NCBI GenBank assembly: GCA_050944475.1
Contig: JBMNRD010000002.1
Coordinates: 240,297-304,296, forward strand
Length of the DNA stretch: 64,000 nt
Source of the DNA: RGIG5612 sp050944475
Lineage (GTDB): Bacteria > Bacillota > Clostridia > Lachnospirales > Lachnospiraceae
Reading direction: 5' to 3'
Position numbers and translations under genes: made by a program. Positions 25,341-35,763 of this stretch are shown here, one piece after another (position 1 is the stretch's first letter; every line of letters starts with the position of its first letter). A model generated the notes under the pieces. That model searched no databases. It was not told the origin of the DNA and worked only from the letters and a program-made list of their open reading frames with translations.

Positions 25341-26435
25341 TTATCTTATTATTCTATTACGATTCACAAAATCTGACGACTTCGACATGCCTATAAGTTT
25401 TTTCAGAAAATCTGCATCTTGCGCCGCATCGACCGCCACATCCTTGGATATTGCCCCCTGCTTCACAAGATTGGCAAGAAAATTATCCATGGATATATTG
25501 CCGTCCGCCGCAGAGGTCTGAATCTCGCTTGCTATTTGCGGTGTCTTGCCCTCTCTTATCATTGCTTTAATTGCGGAGTTAGGCACCATTACCTCGCAGG
25601 CAAGTACCCTGCCCTGTCCGCTTGCACGAGGAAGGAGCTGCTGAGAAAGCACTGCTCTTAACGTCATGCTGAGTTGAAGCCTGATTTGCTGCTGTCTTTC
25701 CCCAGGAAAAACATTTACTATGCGGTCAATAGAGTCTGCCGCGCTGTTCGTGTGAAGCGTGGCAAAAACCAGATGTCCTGTTTCTGCGGCTGTCAAAGCC
25801 GTCTCAATCGTATCCAGACTTCGCATCTCACCTATCAGTATGATATCGGGGTCCTCACGAAATATCGCCTTTAACCCGGTCTCATAGCTTGCGGTATCCT
25901 CCCCTATCTCCCTCTGGTTAATGGTGCATTTATCCGGGTGATAGATGTATTCTATCGGATCCTCAAGCGTTATAATGTGCTGTGCTCTGGTTTGATTTAT
26001 TCGGTTAAGGAGCGCGGCCAATGTAGTGGATTTACCCGAGCCTGTTTCTCCCGTTACGATTACTATTCCTCTTGGATATTTTGAAAATTCATAGCAAACA
26101 GGCGGCAGGCCGAGTGTCTCAAGTTCCGGTATTTTGTCGGACAAAATGCGGATTGCGGAACTGATATGCCCTTGCTGTCTGAACACATTAAGCCTGCAGC
26201 GGATATTATCCGCAAAAGTCGCCGCCGCATCAACCTCTCCGACTGATTCGAGCAATTTGTATTTCTCATCAAGAAGCTGCCGGGCTATATCATCGCAATC
26301 CTCATGTGTGAGAACATTGTCGTCATAATTTTCAAGGGTTCCGTCTACTCTGATTCTGACAGGAAGCCCGTACACGACATGTATATCCGATGCCCTTCTT
26401 ATCTGAGATTCTCTTATTATTTCTTTTATATTCAT
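25341..26435 (-). CDS. pilT: Pilus retraction ATPase PilT
   Basis: 364-residue hexameric ATPase with PAS-like N-domain, Walker A GETGSGKSTTL (about 130-140), Walker B region ILIGEMRSLDTIETAL, and GHLVFATLHTNSA. It differs from PilB in lacking the MshEN domain and the zinc cysteines. Its presence implies retractile pili. ATG 26435 has AAGGACGG upstream. Confidence 0.94.
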   Translation of the reverse strand: MNIKEIIRESQIRRASDIHVVYGLPVRIRVDGTLENYDDNVLTHEDCDDIARQLLDEKYKLLESVGEVDAAATFADNIRCRLNVFRQQGHISSAIRILSDKIPELETLGLPPVCYEFSKYPRGIVIVTGETGSGKSTTLAALLNRINQTRAQHIITLEDPIEYIYHPDKCTINQREIGEDTASYETGLKAIFREDPDIILIGEMRSLDTIETALTAAETGHLVFATLHTNSAADSIDRIVNVFPGERQQQIRLQLSMTLRAVLSQQLLPRASGQGRVLACEVMVPNSAIKAMIREGKTPQIASEIQTSAADGNISMDNFLANLVKQGAISKDVAVDAAQDADFLKKLIGMSKSSDFVNRNRIIR

Positions 26436-26457
26436 TCAGCCGTCCTTGATTATTTCT

Positions 26458-28158
26458 TTATAAATCTGTAGTGTGGAGGATTCTTTTTGCCTCGCTTGCG
26501 GTCGTTGTGCCTTCTAAAACAAGTCTCAGGCAATTTTTGCTCATCGTTTCGAAACCCGGGGAGCGATAGACTGCTTCCTCGAGTTCGTAATGCGGTGCGT
26601 TTTCTCTGAATTTTTGTTTAATCTCGGAATTAAGCACCAGCATTTCGAATACTGCGGTTCTGCCGCGATAGCCTATGTTCAGGCATTCGGGACATCCTTT
26701 ACCTCTATAAAACCTGATATCTTTCGACTTGTCGGGATCAAAACCCATTGAAATAAGTTCGTCCTCGTCAGGCGTGTAAGATTCTTTGCAATTCGGACAA
26801 ATCTTGCGCACAAGCCGCTGCGCTATGACGCCTTTAAGAGCACTTGCGATTAGATAGGGCTCTACGCCTATATCGAGCAGTCTGTCGAGAGTCGCAATAG
26901 CGGAATTTGTATGTATGGTCGATAATACCAAATGTCCCGTTATGGCGGCGCGCATCGCTATTTCGGCTGTTTCTCCGTCACGGATTTCGCCGACAGCTAT
27001 GATATCGGGGTCTTGACGAAGTATTGCGCGCAGACCGTTTGCGAATGTCATGCCTACTTTTTCGTTTATCTGCACCTGGTTCACGCCGTCGATATTATAT
27101 TCTATAGGGTCTTCAAGTGTCACAAGATTGACTTCCTCGCGGTTAAGGTCACTCACCATGGTATACATGGTGGTAGTTTTTCCCGAACCCGTAGGTCCGG
27201 CAATGAGTATTACGCCGTTGGCATTAGCAATAAGTCCGTTGTAATTGTCCAACAGCTTGCCTGTCAGCCCGATCCCTGCGCCGGTAAGCAGCGATGAGGA
27301 CTTTTCAAGGAAGCGGATAACTACCTTTTCGCCGTATTTGGTAGGGAGTGTGGAAATTCTGAGATCTATGTCTTTCCCCTTGACTCTTATGAAAGAACGA
27401 CCGTCCTGAGGTATTCTCCTCTCGGCGATGTCCATTTCACCCATGATTTTAATTCTGGAAATTACAGATGATTGAAGATTCTGGGGAACCGTGAGTATTT
27501 CATGCAGCACGCCGTCTATTCTCATTCTGACTACGAATCCGTTTTCTCTCGGCTCCATGTGAATATCGGAAGCATTCTCCTGCGCGCCGCGCTCTATTAT
27601 CGAATTGACAAGTCTGATTCCCGGTGCGGCTTGTTCGTCAATTTCACCCGACTCAACTAAATCACCGATCGGCTGAACACCGTCAATATTCATAGACTTC
27701 TGCATTTCGTCTATAGCACGGTTTACGTTCTCGTTTCCGTAAAGCACGTTGATTGCCCTGTCAGTTGCGCTTTTCATGGCAATCATTGGTACAACACGCT
27801 TTTTCGTCGCGGATTTGACTTCTTCGATTGCTACGAAATTCAGAGGGTCGGACATTGCCACATAAATAGTGTCTCCCACTACCTTTACGGGTACGACCTT
27901 ATGCCTCCTCGCAATGTTTTTAGGAAGAAGCTGAGCCATCTGGATAGGGATGTCAACTTTGGAAAGGTCAATGAAATCAACGCCTAATTGATATTTAAGT
28001 ACATCTATAAGTTGTCTTTCGGTTATGATCTTATTATCAATCAAAACCTCACCGAGACGTTTTTTTTGTTCACTGCCGAGAGCAAGTGCCTTATCAAGCT
28101 CTTCTTCAGACAAAACGCCCGCATCTGTTAAAATGTCACCTAATCGTTTGTACGCCAT
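26458..28158 (-). CDS. pilB: Pilus extension ATPase PilB (GspE family)
   Basis: 566 residues. The N-terminal MshEN domain (about 1-150) is of a type that binds c-di-GMP in some relatives. Then the motor: Walker A GPTGSGKTTTM (about 323-333), DIIAVGEIRD, and the tetracysteine zinc site CPNC...CPEC (about 457-493). It powers pilus growth. The ribosome binding site before ATG 28158 is poor. Confidence 0.95.
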   Translation of the reverse strand: MAYKRLGDILTDAGVLSEEELDKALALGSEQKKRLGEVLIDNKIITERQLIDVLKYQLGVDFIDLSKVDIPIQMAQLLPKNIARRHKVVPVKVVGDTIYVAMSDPLNFVAIEEVKSATKKRVVPMIAMKSATDRAINVLYGNENVNRAIDEMQKSMNIDGVQPIGDLVESGEIDEQAAPGIRLVNSIIERGAQENASDIHMEPRENGFVVRMRIDGVLHEILTVPQNLQSSVISRIKIMGEMDIAERRIPQDGRSFIRVKGKDIDLRISTLPTKYGEKVVIRFLEKSSSLLTGAGIGLTGKLLDNYNGLIANANGVILIAGPTGSGKTTTMYTMVSDLNREEVNLVTLEDPIEYNIDGVNQVQINEKVGMTFANGLRAILRQDPDIIAVGEIRDGETAEIAMRAAITGHLVLSTIHTNSAIATLDRLLDIGVEPYLIASALKGVIAQRLVRKICPNCKESYTPDEDELISMGFDPDKSKDIRFYRGKGCPECLNIGYRGRTAVFEMLVLNSEIKQKFRENAPHYELEEAVYRSPGFETMSKNCLRLVLEGTTTASEAKRILHTTDL

Positions 28159-28199
28159 AGTTTTTTCTTGCTTTTTTATTATATTTTACTACTTGTATA

Positions 28200-28208
28200 A
28201 TTATACCA
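28200..28208 (-). promoter_or_regulatory. Extended -10 promoter ahead of pilB
   Basis: TGGTATAAT on the minus strand, in a 130-bp gap between the minor pilin genes and pilB. It suggests that the motor/major pilin part can be transcribed apart from the minor pilins. Confidence 0.55.
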
Positions 28209-28287
28209 CAATTCTCACAATATGAACACAATCAGTTGCATTTTTTGCTTTTTGAATAAACTTTTTTATGCTGAAATGCACATATGT

Positions 28288-28827
28288 CTATCTGTTGAGA
28301 GACTCGACCACGAATTCCTCTTCGGAAATAATCTGATTATCCGGTGTAATAACTCGAATGCCTACCTCGAATTTCGGATTCGGTTGAGTAAGATCCCGTT
28401 CAAACTTGGTGAACTTTGCCTTCAAATCGTAAACATAGGTTTTTTTCGGAATTAAGTCATAATTTCCCGTCGGCGTGCTGAGCATTATATATCCGCTTCC
28501 GGTTCCGACGGGAGTGCCGCCCTCATCCGTTACAGCAAAGCTGCAATTTTTACTGGAAATATTCGTACTGAAAAAACTCAGCGTGTCAAGATCGGTTCCT
28601 TCAATGTTTTTTGCATAGCGAAGCTCATCTTTAACCGAAGTGGCGAGTGTGGCGCACAAAATCTGCCCCTCCGCCTCCCTGTTTGATTTGTTAAATGAAC
28701 GCACTCCGAAATCTATCGCTAAAGAAATAATTCCGGTTACTATTATCAAGAGAACTATCGTAACCAGGAGTTCGATAAGGGTCAAACCTTTTTTATTCAT
28801 TTTTTTAACGATATTATTCATAGTCAT
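28288..28827 (-). CDS. Minor pilin, PilW/GspJ-like
   Basis: 179 residues from ATG 28827 (GAGGGA upstream), overlapping the previous gene by 14 nt. The leader ends in KKG and the mature protein starts LTLIELLVTIVLLIIVTG with Glu5. A beta-rich domain of about 140 residues follows. By gene order and length it resembles the J-type minor pilins that help start fibre assembly. Confidence 0.82.
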   Translation of the reverse strand: MTMNNIVKKMNKKGLTLIELLVTIVLLIIVTGIISLAIDFGVRSFNKSNREAEGQILCATLATSVKDELRYAKNIEGTDLDTLSFFSTNISSKNCSFAVTDEGGTPVGTGSGYIMLSTPTGNYDLIPKKTYVYDLKAKFTKFERDLTQPNPKFEVGIRVITPDNQIISEEEFVVESLNR

Positions 28828-29137
28828 AAAAACAAAATCCCTCAGATTCATATGCTTTTACAGGAATATCGTAACTGTTGTCACCGTTGAAAATGTAGCT
28901 GACTGTAACCTTTGCTCCGGTTATATGAGTTGCCCTGCTCATCATCGTAGAAAGGTCATTTTCCTTAGCCTGTTTGTTAAACTTAGCTGCAAGCGTAATA
29001 GCGGAAGGAAGGAAAATCATTACAAGAACTATGATAAGCAGACTGACCAAAACTTCTATAAGGGTTTCCCCACGCTTATTATTCAATTTGTTTTTCAGTT
29101 TGTTTCTTGTTTCCAACTCGGCCTCCGTATCTAACAT
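28814..29137 (-). CDS. Minor pilin, PilV/GspI-like
   Basis: 107 residues. An unusually long leader (about 23 residues) ends in KRG, then ETLIEVLVSLLIIVLVMIFL with Glu5. The globular part is very small. ATG 29137 directly follows the stop of the preceding gene, so translation is coupled. Confidence 0.82.
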   Translation of the reverse strand: MLDTEAELETRNKLKNKLNNKRGETLIEVLVSLLIIVLVMIFLPSAITLAAKFNKQAKENDLSTMMSRATHITGAKVTVSYIFNGDNSYDIPVKAYESEGFCFYDYE

Positions 29138-29899
29138 TTACTTCTCTTTGGTTATAAAGCCGTTGTCCCAGCTGATTGTATGAACAACTTTTTTTGTAAC
29201 GGTTATGGTCTTAACATTGCTGCCGTCTATATTTTCTTTCTTTTCGCTTGATAATGTGACCGGATATGAAGCGGCTTTTGATAAATCCATAGTCATGACC
29301 GTACTGTATTTGTCGGCTGATGATGAGGCATCTTTTACATTGAATGTTGCGGTTATCTTCATGTTTCCGGGATCGAAAACCATATCAGCTTCTACGGGTT
29401 CTATCTTCGACAGATTGCTGTCGCCGGTTATAGTGATAGCCAGGGTTGTTTGTGAAACAGGCGGATCAACTATTGCGTTCGCCCATGAGTTAAAAACATC
29501 TTTTAACATAGCGTTCGCCGGCCCGACATCATTATAATAATCGGCTCCTTCTTCATAAGTCTTACCGTTAAGATCAGTGAATACGGTTTTTTCAAAGATA
29601 TCAGTGTTTATTACTGTTTCCCAATCAGCGTCATAGGTTTCCTTGGTAATTTTCTCATAGATTTCCACAATCGTAGCACTGTCCCCGGCCAGGGAATCCC
29701 TGAGCAGCATAACCGCAGAGCTGACCGAAAGATAGTTCTGCTCCTCGTTCTGCGTGTTTTTTACACGACCTGCGTTGGAATATGCAGTATAAACCACAAC
29801 CGCTGAAATCATGACGCAAACAATCAGAGCGACTAAAGCGAACACAATGGTCGCGCCCTTATTAGACTGTATTTTATTTTTCAGATTACTTAAATTCAT
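29138..29899 (-). CDS. Minor pilin lacking Glu5, PilX/GspK-like
   Basis: 253 residues. The leader ends in NKG, then ATIVFALVALIVCVMISAVVVY, with Phe at mature position 5 instead of Glu. In type II secretion the tip subunit GspK also lacks Glu5. ATG 29899 lies 14 nt inside the end of the giant pseudopilin gene. The rest is a soluble domain without a recognised family. Confidence 0.78.
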   Translation of the reverse strand: MNLSNLKNKIQSNKGATIVFALVALIVCVMISAVVVYTAYSNAGRVKNTQNEEQNYLSVSSAVMLLRDSLAGDSATIVEIYEKITKETYDADWETVINTDIFEKTVFTDLNGKTYEEGADYYNDVGPANAMLKDVFNSWANAIVDPPVSQTTLAITITGDSNLSKIEPVEADMVFDPGNMKITATFNVKDASSSADKYSTVMTMDLSKAASYPVTLSSEKKENIDGSNVKTITVTKKVVHTISWDNGFITKEK

Positions 29900-32800
29900 G
29901 CAATCTCACCTGAGTAACAGTATCACACTCAAACAGCCATATTCCACCGTCTTGGTTGCTTATAATATTGTCGTTTGAGTTTTCAAAAATAAATTTTTTA
30001 TCGGCATTGTCAAACAAAAGCCTCCTGTTACCGCCGAAAAACAGATTGTGTTTGTCGCTTTTGTATTTAGTTTTTTCAACCACTTTTGAATAAGCAAAAT
30101 CAGCATTGCCGTCATTGTTTCTTAAATATGAGTAATATTCTGTATTAAAGAGCTTAAATTTTCTCTTGCTGCCTTCAACTTCCCACAGCATTGTGTTTTT
30201 GCTTACAGGCGAGGTAAGATAATAATTCCCCTGCGCATCCTGCTGAAGATCTACTTTTGTCGCGGTAACCGGTTTGTTCCTTCCGGGCGGATCTCCCGTC
30301 ATACAATAGTATTCCGGATTTGCTCCTACACGAGGTTCTCTTGCAATAACAAGATATTTTGTATTAACCGGCGGCTCATAGGCTGTAACAAATGTTAAAG
30401 GATTGTATGATATCTCCCACATCGCATACAGTTCTATATCTCTTTCCGGATCAACATCAAACTTGCCGTCCTGTGTTGTGATTCCCGCTATTTCGCCTTC
30501 CCCGCTGAAAATCGTTCCGTCAGTGTTCAACAGTTTTTTGCGAACTCCGCCTACATCAACATACCAGCCTGCAAAGCTTGAGCTCGAGCTTAAACTTGAA
30601 CCCTTGGCAATCATGTCACTGTTCAAATCAGAATACGATTTATCAGTGTCTGTGGATATGAGATCTGGTTCTATGCCGCCATTGCCGTTCTTGTATATAT
30701 AACTGTTACTTATGTATCCGTTGGTTCCATAATGGTTCAAAATAAGCTTTCCTGTGTAGCAGATTGCATGCAAATCGTTGACTGCATTACTATCGAAAGT
30801 CCTTATATTACCCAAGCTGTCCTTATTAGTCGTATCACGAACTTTTATTTTCAGAGCCTGAACTTCAAAATCGGCTTCTCCAAGCTTTAGCGCCGTAGCT
30901 GACAGATAAAACGGCGAAGAGCCGGTTGCGGCTTTTGTGATTGATGAATTGAACACATCCGCCGGATTTGATGAAAATGTCCAATTATCACCCGTCGTCA
31001 TTCCGTCAGGGTCTATCAGGTTGCCTTTTTTATCCTTTAATATGAGGTTCCACTTTACTGTTTCCTGAACTTTCGCCGCCGTAGGCATAATCGGTTCTGC
31101 TGTCAGATTAACTACAGCGGTAACACAAACACTTAATGTCGCCTTATAGTATCTGCCGTTAATTAAATATCTGAGAGCAATTTTTTCAGTTCCCTCTGTT
31201 TTATCAATGCTCGTTACAGTCAGCTTGCAAACTTCGTCGACAATACTTGCGGACACCTTGACCTTGTCATCAATATTTACGGTCGGATTATCGGTAAATT
31301 TAACCCATGCACCGTCCTTATATATTTCAAGGTTTGGCAGCAAAATATTATGCTGTCCGCTGCTGTCGAAATATTTCACTTCCGTTTCATCGGAAAAATC
31401 GTTAATGATATTATTATCTGCATCCTCATGATAAGAAATTAAATCCAAGCTCATTTCAGGATTATGCAAAGTCAGGCCCCTTAACTTAGGCCATTCGCCA
31501 TAGTGGACATATTTTATGCCATCTGAATCGGAAGGATTGTTTTTGTGTTCCTGTGTAATTACCGCCGCGAACGGATAGTCCTCACCCTCAAGCGTCGCTG
31601 CGCCGCATGGAAAGCTGTAATTATAAGGTGTAACCTGCTGATAAGGAGCAGGTGAAACCCCGCCGTTCAAATCCGTACAGAACTGCTCCAGGAACATATC
31701 GTCGTATGATTTCGAATTAATTCCTCTGTTTTCCCAAGCCGGTCCGCCGGATATTATCATCTGGCCTATTTTATAATTGTTGCTGTAATAATGACAATTG
31801 TTTAACTCGCCGCCAAGCACCGGTTTGAAATCGTACTCGCTGTAATATGCGTCACCGCCTATTACAGCAACCTTTACATTACCTGCCGGCTGCGGTAAAT
31901 CCATATAAGAATAGCAATTATAATATCTCGGGCTTATAAATCCCCACGTATTATCGTGATGCATATTCACAGTTCTGCATGTAAACGCCGATGAGGAGAT
32001 GCCGCTGATATAAATATTCGGTTTGGTAAGAGATTCCGAAACAATAACTCTACCGCCGGAATAGCAATTATATATTTTGGTTTGATTTGTACCCGCAATA
32101 CCTCCTACGGTTATATTGTCATCATAGTTCAAAGCCGCAACAGCTGAACCTCTGTTGTTCTTCGTATTGATTTTGATTGTAGTGACGGCAGAACATCTGT
32201 CTATATTCGTTCGAAGAACACCTGCCAGGCCGCCTATGGTTGTTTCTCCGCAGTGAACGGGTTGATCGCTTTCATCAATCACCTCATAGCCGGCAACCGC
32301 GCAGTTTTTAATTTTTCCTACATAGTCATAAGGACTGACTCCTCCGCTGTATACTCCCTCACAGTATTCATTCGCCATTCCGACTAAGGTACCTATCGCA
32401 TAATAGCCCGCAGGGCTTCCCTCAGGGCGCTTAATCACGGGTGGATTATCTTTTGACTCCCCGATTAGAACGACGTTTTCTATTATAGAGCCTACGGTTA
32501 CTCCGAAAACTCCCACAGAATAACAACCCGATGTAATAGAAAGGTTTTTAATTTTATAACTTTGGCCGTTAAAATTGCCGCCAAACCATGCAAAAAACGG
32601 GAATCTGTAGTCAAGTTCAAGCAATCCCGAGGTTTCTCCGAGGGCGGCAATCGGAGAATAGCCTGTTCTTCCGATGCACTCTATGTCAAAATCCTGAATG
32701 AAGTTCTGTCTTTTTCTTGTTTCGGTAAAATTTGACAATCCTTCGACTTGTCCCAAGTAAAACCAGTGGTTTCCCGCGCTCACGGTTATGCCGTTCAGTG

Positions 32801-35726
32801 TCGTATAATGCAGATAAGGGAAGTATTTGTAATAATATGGCCCGAATGTTGATCTCCGGTCATCATTTGTCATTCTATTATTGGTTTTTGACAAACTGTT
32901 CCAGTTGATAAACTGAAGTTGATCGAGCGACCTGATTTTATATTGATTATTCACCGTTCCCGGTTCGTCTTGAAGCAAAGGTTTGATACCGGCGTAATTC
33001 CAGCTGTCCCAGCCTGTCAGTTTTATCGATTTGGCAAAGAAAGGACAGAAACTGTAGTTGAGTTCAGCCTCTCCCTCAGCTTTTAATGTCACGGCAGCAT
33101 TCTGCTTGTTTTCTGTCATGAACATATAGTCGCTAATATTCGCATTGTATGAAGTGGCAGGATTATCTTTGTCGCAGGTGGTATAACAATAAAATTTATA
33201 ACCGATATAGTCACCGTTGTTGTTAAACGATGATTCTGCGGAAGTGTTTCTGCCGACAGGTTTATTAACATCAGGCCAATCATTTTTTTCCAATGTGTAT
33301 TCCGTGCCGTTATTTTTTTCTTTAACATAATATCCGTAACCGTATTCTTCAACGATTCCTCCGTCGTCGTGTGCCACGTTTATTGTGTCGTGGTATACCG
33401 CTTCATAGCTTCCCGCTTCACCTTTTCTGCCGACCAAATAGATTTGATATCCCGGAGCGGAGCCTCCTGCAACATTTTCCCAGTAAAACAGGCCGGTTTT
33501 ACCGAAATCGGGTTTTTCCGCCGGTATCGCCCAGTCGCCGTAATGAGGAAGGCCTGTTAATGATAAGTACGGATATATGACAAGTGCAAGGTCTGTTTTT
33601 TGATTGTACGGATAGGTATCATTGCTGTTGTCGTCGCTCGAAAATTTGCTTCCGGGAAATCCGCCAACCGCCTCAGCATTAGATGTGAAATTATATTCAA
33701 GAGAGCCGTTTAACTTATTATTTCCCGTACCGAAATAGTAGACATTGCTTACCGTCGCTGCGAACGGTGCCGTATTGTAAATATCAACAGCATTTGACTC
33801 GGAACAGTCAAATATCGAATATGAATTGGTTACACTTGAAATATCGTTTGGCACAAAACCCGCCGCTAAAGCGATTTGGCCTCCGGTCACACCGCTTTTT
33901 GCTATTCCGAAACCTGCGGAGTATGAGCCTGAAATTGAGGACCCTGCGGCAAGCTCACCTGCCAGGCCGCCTATCTTGGAAGTCGCTGCACCTCCTATAA
34001 GATATGAATCGGCATATGAGTCTTGTATTTGAGCATTACCGTTTGTCTTGCTGCCTATGAGTCCGCCGATAGAGCCTGTGCCCTCGATTATCGTTGCGGC
34101 AAAGCTGTCTTTGATTGTTATATTGGAGGCAGCCGAGCTTCCTACGAGTCCGCCGACATTGGAGGTACCCTTAAATAAAATGTTATCTGCATATGTGCTT
34201 CCGGATACAAAGTAATTTTTCTCGATATAAATTCGGCAGTCCTTTATTGTAAGATTAGAGCCGGTTGTCCCCACCAGACCGCCTACGTTCGTACCGCCGT
34301 CTATCTTTTCGTTAACCATTGTAACGCCGGAAATCTCATTTCCCGCGAAACTCTCGAATAATCCCGCAGGCTTGGCGTTGTCTGCGATATGCATATTAAT
34401 AATTTTAAAAGAGGCAGATTCAGACACGGCATTATAGCCCGAATATACTTTTAAGTTCGGGTTATAAATCGGCGTGAATGTTTTGCCTCCGTAAATTGAC
34501 TTCCACAAAAAACGTTTTTCGGCAGGCAAAGTTTTATCGGATTCATCATTAAAATCTATATCCGAAATCTGTCTTGCGGAGGTAACGGCTGCTGCCGGCA
34601 AGCCTGAGGTTGCCCTGTCAAGATTCTGCAGATGCCTGCCATAAGCTATATTGACTTCCCCGGGTACAATCGGATTCAGTGATTCAAATAAACTGTTTAC
34701 AGTCCTTTCTATCGGCCCTGCGTCCGGAACGCTGTTGTCGTTGCTTGAAACAGTAAATGAAAGCTCCAAATCCTCGCCCGGAGTGAGAGCACCTGTTCTC
34801 GGCTCAACATAAATCGGCTGCCATGTTGGATTACCGAAAGTGTTTTTGAAGGTTTGGCCGGATTCAAGCTTATCAAGTATAACTGACGCGGAAAATACCT
34901 TGGTTGCTCCGTCAATCTTAGAGCTGACGGCCGGTGTGAGAACTACTTTGTTATTGCTTGTTTTTCCTTTGACTGTGAGCTTAAATGTAAGATCGCTTGT
35001 ATCAAAGGCGGAGGGAATAACTGCAGTCATCCTAACCTTCAAAATATCCGCATTGATGACATTCATCGACACATTAATCAGGTCACCGCTTGCGTCCAAA
35101 GGCATATTCGCTTTGCCGCCATAGTAGCCTATCTTGTTTTTTCCTTTTATGCTGCGTCTGAAATCCTTGAATCTTAAAGAAGAAGTCCCGCTTTGGTCCA
35201 GTGTGGAAATGTTATTAATATAATAATCATCAGCCGATCTGGTTTCCGAGTAGAATGCCGAATATACGTACCCGGTAACAGGGTCAAATTCAATTACCCA
35301 ATTATCGTCAAGTACGTCTTCATCTATGCTTCCTTTAGGAAAAATGAAATTGACAAGGTCGGTTGAAGATGAATTCGCAGGATTATCTTTGTTATGATAA
35401 AAATATCTTAAGTCTTTATAATCTACCGTATCGTCAGGGTCTTCTTCCCAATCGGCGGGTTTAACGGTGACTTTCCCAAGTTCTGTGGCCGTTGATAGCC
35501 GATCTATTTCTCCCGATGCTTTCAGTTCCCTGATTCTGTTCTGTGCGCTTACGTACATGCTCTGGGCTATATTGTCCAGTTTAGTTTGATTTATACGGTC
35601 GATTAAGGCCAGAATGCCAATTAATAAAATACCGCAAAGAATCACTACTATCGCAACAACGATGAGGGTTTCAATCAGTGTTAAACCTTTTTTATTTTCT
35701 AATCGGCCGATAATTCTTTTTTTCAA
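29886..35726 (-). CDS. Giant pseudopilin with GLUG-type repeats, possible pilus-tip adhesin
   Basis: 1,946 residues from TTG 35726. GCGGAGG lies 6 nt upstream and the leader becomes a short Lys/Arg segment. Class III-type signal: leader ending NKKG, then LTLIETLIVVAIVVILC with Glu5. A pilin-like region follows (to about 150), then a long extracellular part. GLUG-like repeats occur at about 465-640 and 1050-1240 (GGLVG, GGLIG, GGLAG followed by short beta text). A Listeria-Bacteroides/InlB-B-like repeat (FAGWYVD... ELYAMW) lies near 1665-1780. The C-terminus is beta-rich. It is the first gene of the minor pilin group. Adhesin function is inference. Confidence 0.85.
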   Translation of the reverse strand: MKKRIIGRLENKKGLTLIETLIVVAIVVILCGILLIGILALIDRINQTKLDNIAQSMYVSAQNRIRELKASGEIDRLSTATELGKVTVKPADWEEDPDDTVDYKDLRYFYHNKDNPANSSSTDLVNFIFPKGSIDEDVLDDNWVIEFDPVTGYVYSAFYSETRSADDYYINNISTLDQSGTSSLRFKDFRRSIKGKNKIGYYGGKANMPLDASGDLINVSMNVINADILKVRMTAVIPSAFDTSDLTFKLTVKGKTSNNKVVLTPAVSSKIDGATKVFSASVILDKLESGQTFKNTFGNPTWQPIYVEPRTGALTPGEDLELSFTVSSNDNSVPDAGPIERTVNSLFESLNPIVPGEVNIAYGRHLQNLDRATSGLPAAAVTSARQISDIDFNDESDKTLPAEKRFLWKSIYGGKTFTPIYNPNLKVYSGYNAVSESASFKIINMHIADNAKPAGLFESFAGNEISGVTMVNEKIDGGTNVGGLVGTTGSNLTIKDCRIYIEKNYFVSGSTYADNILFKGTSNVGGLVGSSAASNITIKDSFAATIIEGTGSIGGLIGSKTNGNAQIQDSYADSYLIGGAATSKIGGLAGELAAGSSISGSYSAGFGIAKSGVTGGQIALAAGFVPNDISSVTNSYSIFDCSESNAVDIYNTAPFAATVSNVYYFGTGNNKLNGSLEYNFTSNAEAVGGFPGSKFSSDDNSNDTYPYNQKTDLALVIYPYLSLTGLPHYGDWAIPAEKPDFGKTGLFYWENVAGGSAPGYQIYLVGRKGEAGSYEAVYHDTINVAHDDGGIVEEYGYGYYVKEKNNGTEYTLEKNDWPDVNKPVGRNTSAESSFNNNGDYIGYKFYCYTTCDKDNPATSYNANISDYMFMTENKQNAAVTLKAEGEAELNYSFCPFFAKSIKLTGWDSWNYAGIKPLLQDEPGTVNNQYKIRSLDQLQFINWNSLSKTNNRMTNDDRRSTFGPYYYKYFPYLHYTTLNGITVSAGNHWFYLGQVEGLSNFTETRKRQNFIQDFDIECIGRTGYSPIAALGETSGLLELDYRFPFFAWFGGNFNGQSYKIKNLSITSGCYSVGVFGVTVGSIIENVVLIGESKDNPPVIKRPEGSPAGYYAIGTLVGMANEYCEGVYSGGVSPYDYVGKIKNCAVAGYEVIDESDQPVHCGETTIGGLAGVLRTNIDRCSAVTTIKINTKNNRGSAVAALNYDDNITVGGIAGTNQTKIYNCYSGGRVIVSESLTKPNIYISGISSSAFTCRTVNMHHDNTWGFISPRYYNCYSYMDLPQPAGNVKVAVIGGDAYYSEYDFKPVLGGELNNCHYYSNNYKIGQMIISGGPAWENRGINSKSYDDMFLEQFCTDLNGGVSPAPYQQVTPYNYSFPCGAATLEGEDYPFAAVITQEHKNNPSDSDGIKYVHYGEWPKLRGLTLHNPEMSLDLISYHEDADNNIINDFSDETEVKYFDSSGQHNILLPNLEIYKDGAWVKFTDNPTVNIDDKVKVSASIVDEVCKLTVTSIDKTEGTEKIALRYLINGRYYKATLSVCVTAVVNLTAEPIMPTAAKVQETVKWNLILKDKKGNLIDPDGMTTGDNWTFSSNPADVFNSSITKAATGSSPFYLSATALKLGEADFEVQALKIKVRDTTNKDSLGNIRTFDSNAVNDLHAICYTGKLILNHYGTNGYISNSYIYKNGNGGIEPDLISTDTDKSYSDLNSDMIAKGSSLSSSSSFAGWYVDVGGVRKKLLNTDGTIFSGEGEIAGITTQDGKFDVDPERDIELYAMWEISYNPLTFVTAYEPPVNTKYLVIAREPRVGANPEYYCMTGDPPGRNKPVTATKVDLQQDAQGNYYLTSPVSKNTMLWEVEGSKRKFKLFNTEYYSYLRNNDGNADFAYSKVVEKTKYKSDKHNLFFGGNRRLLFDNADKKFIFENSNDNIISNQDGGIWLFECDTVTQVRLHEFK

Positions 35727-35763
35727 GATATACCTCCGCTGTTCCAACGGCATTAATCATTAA

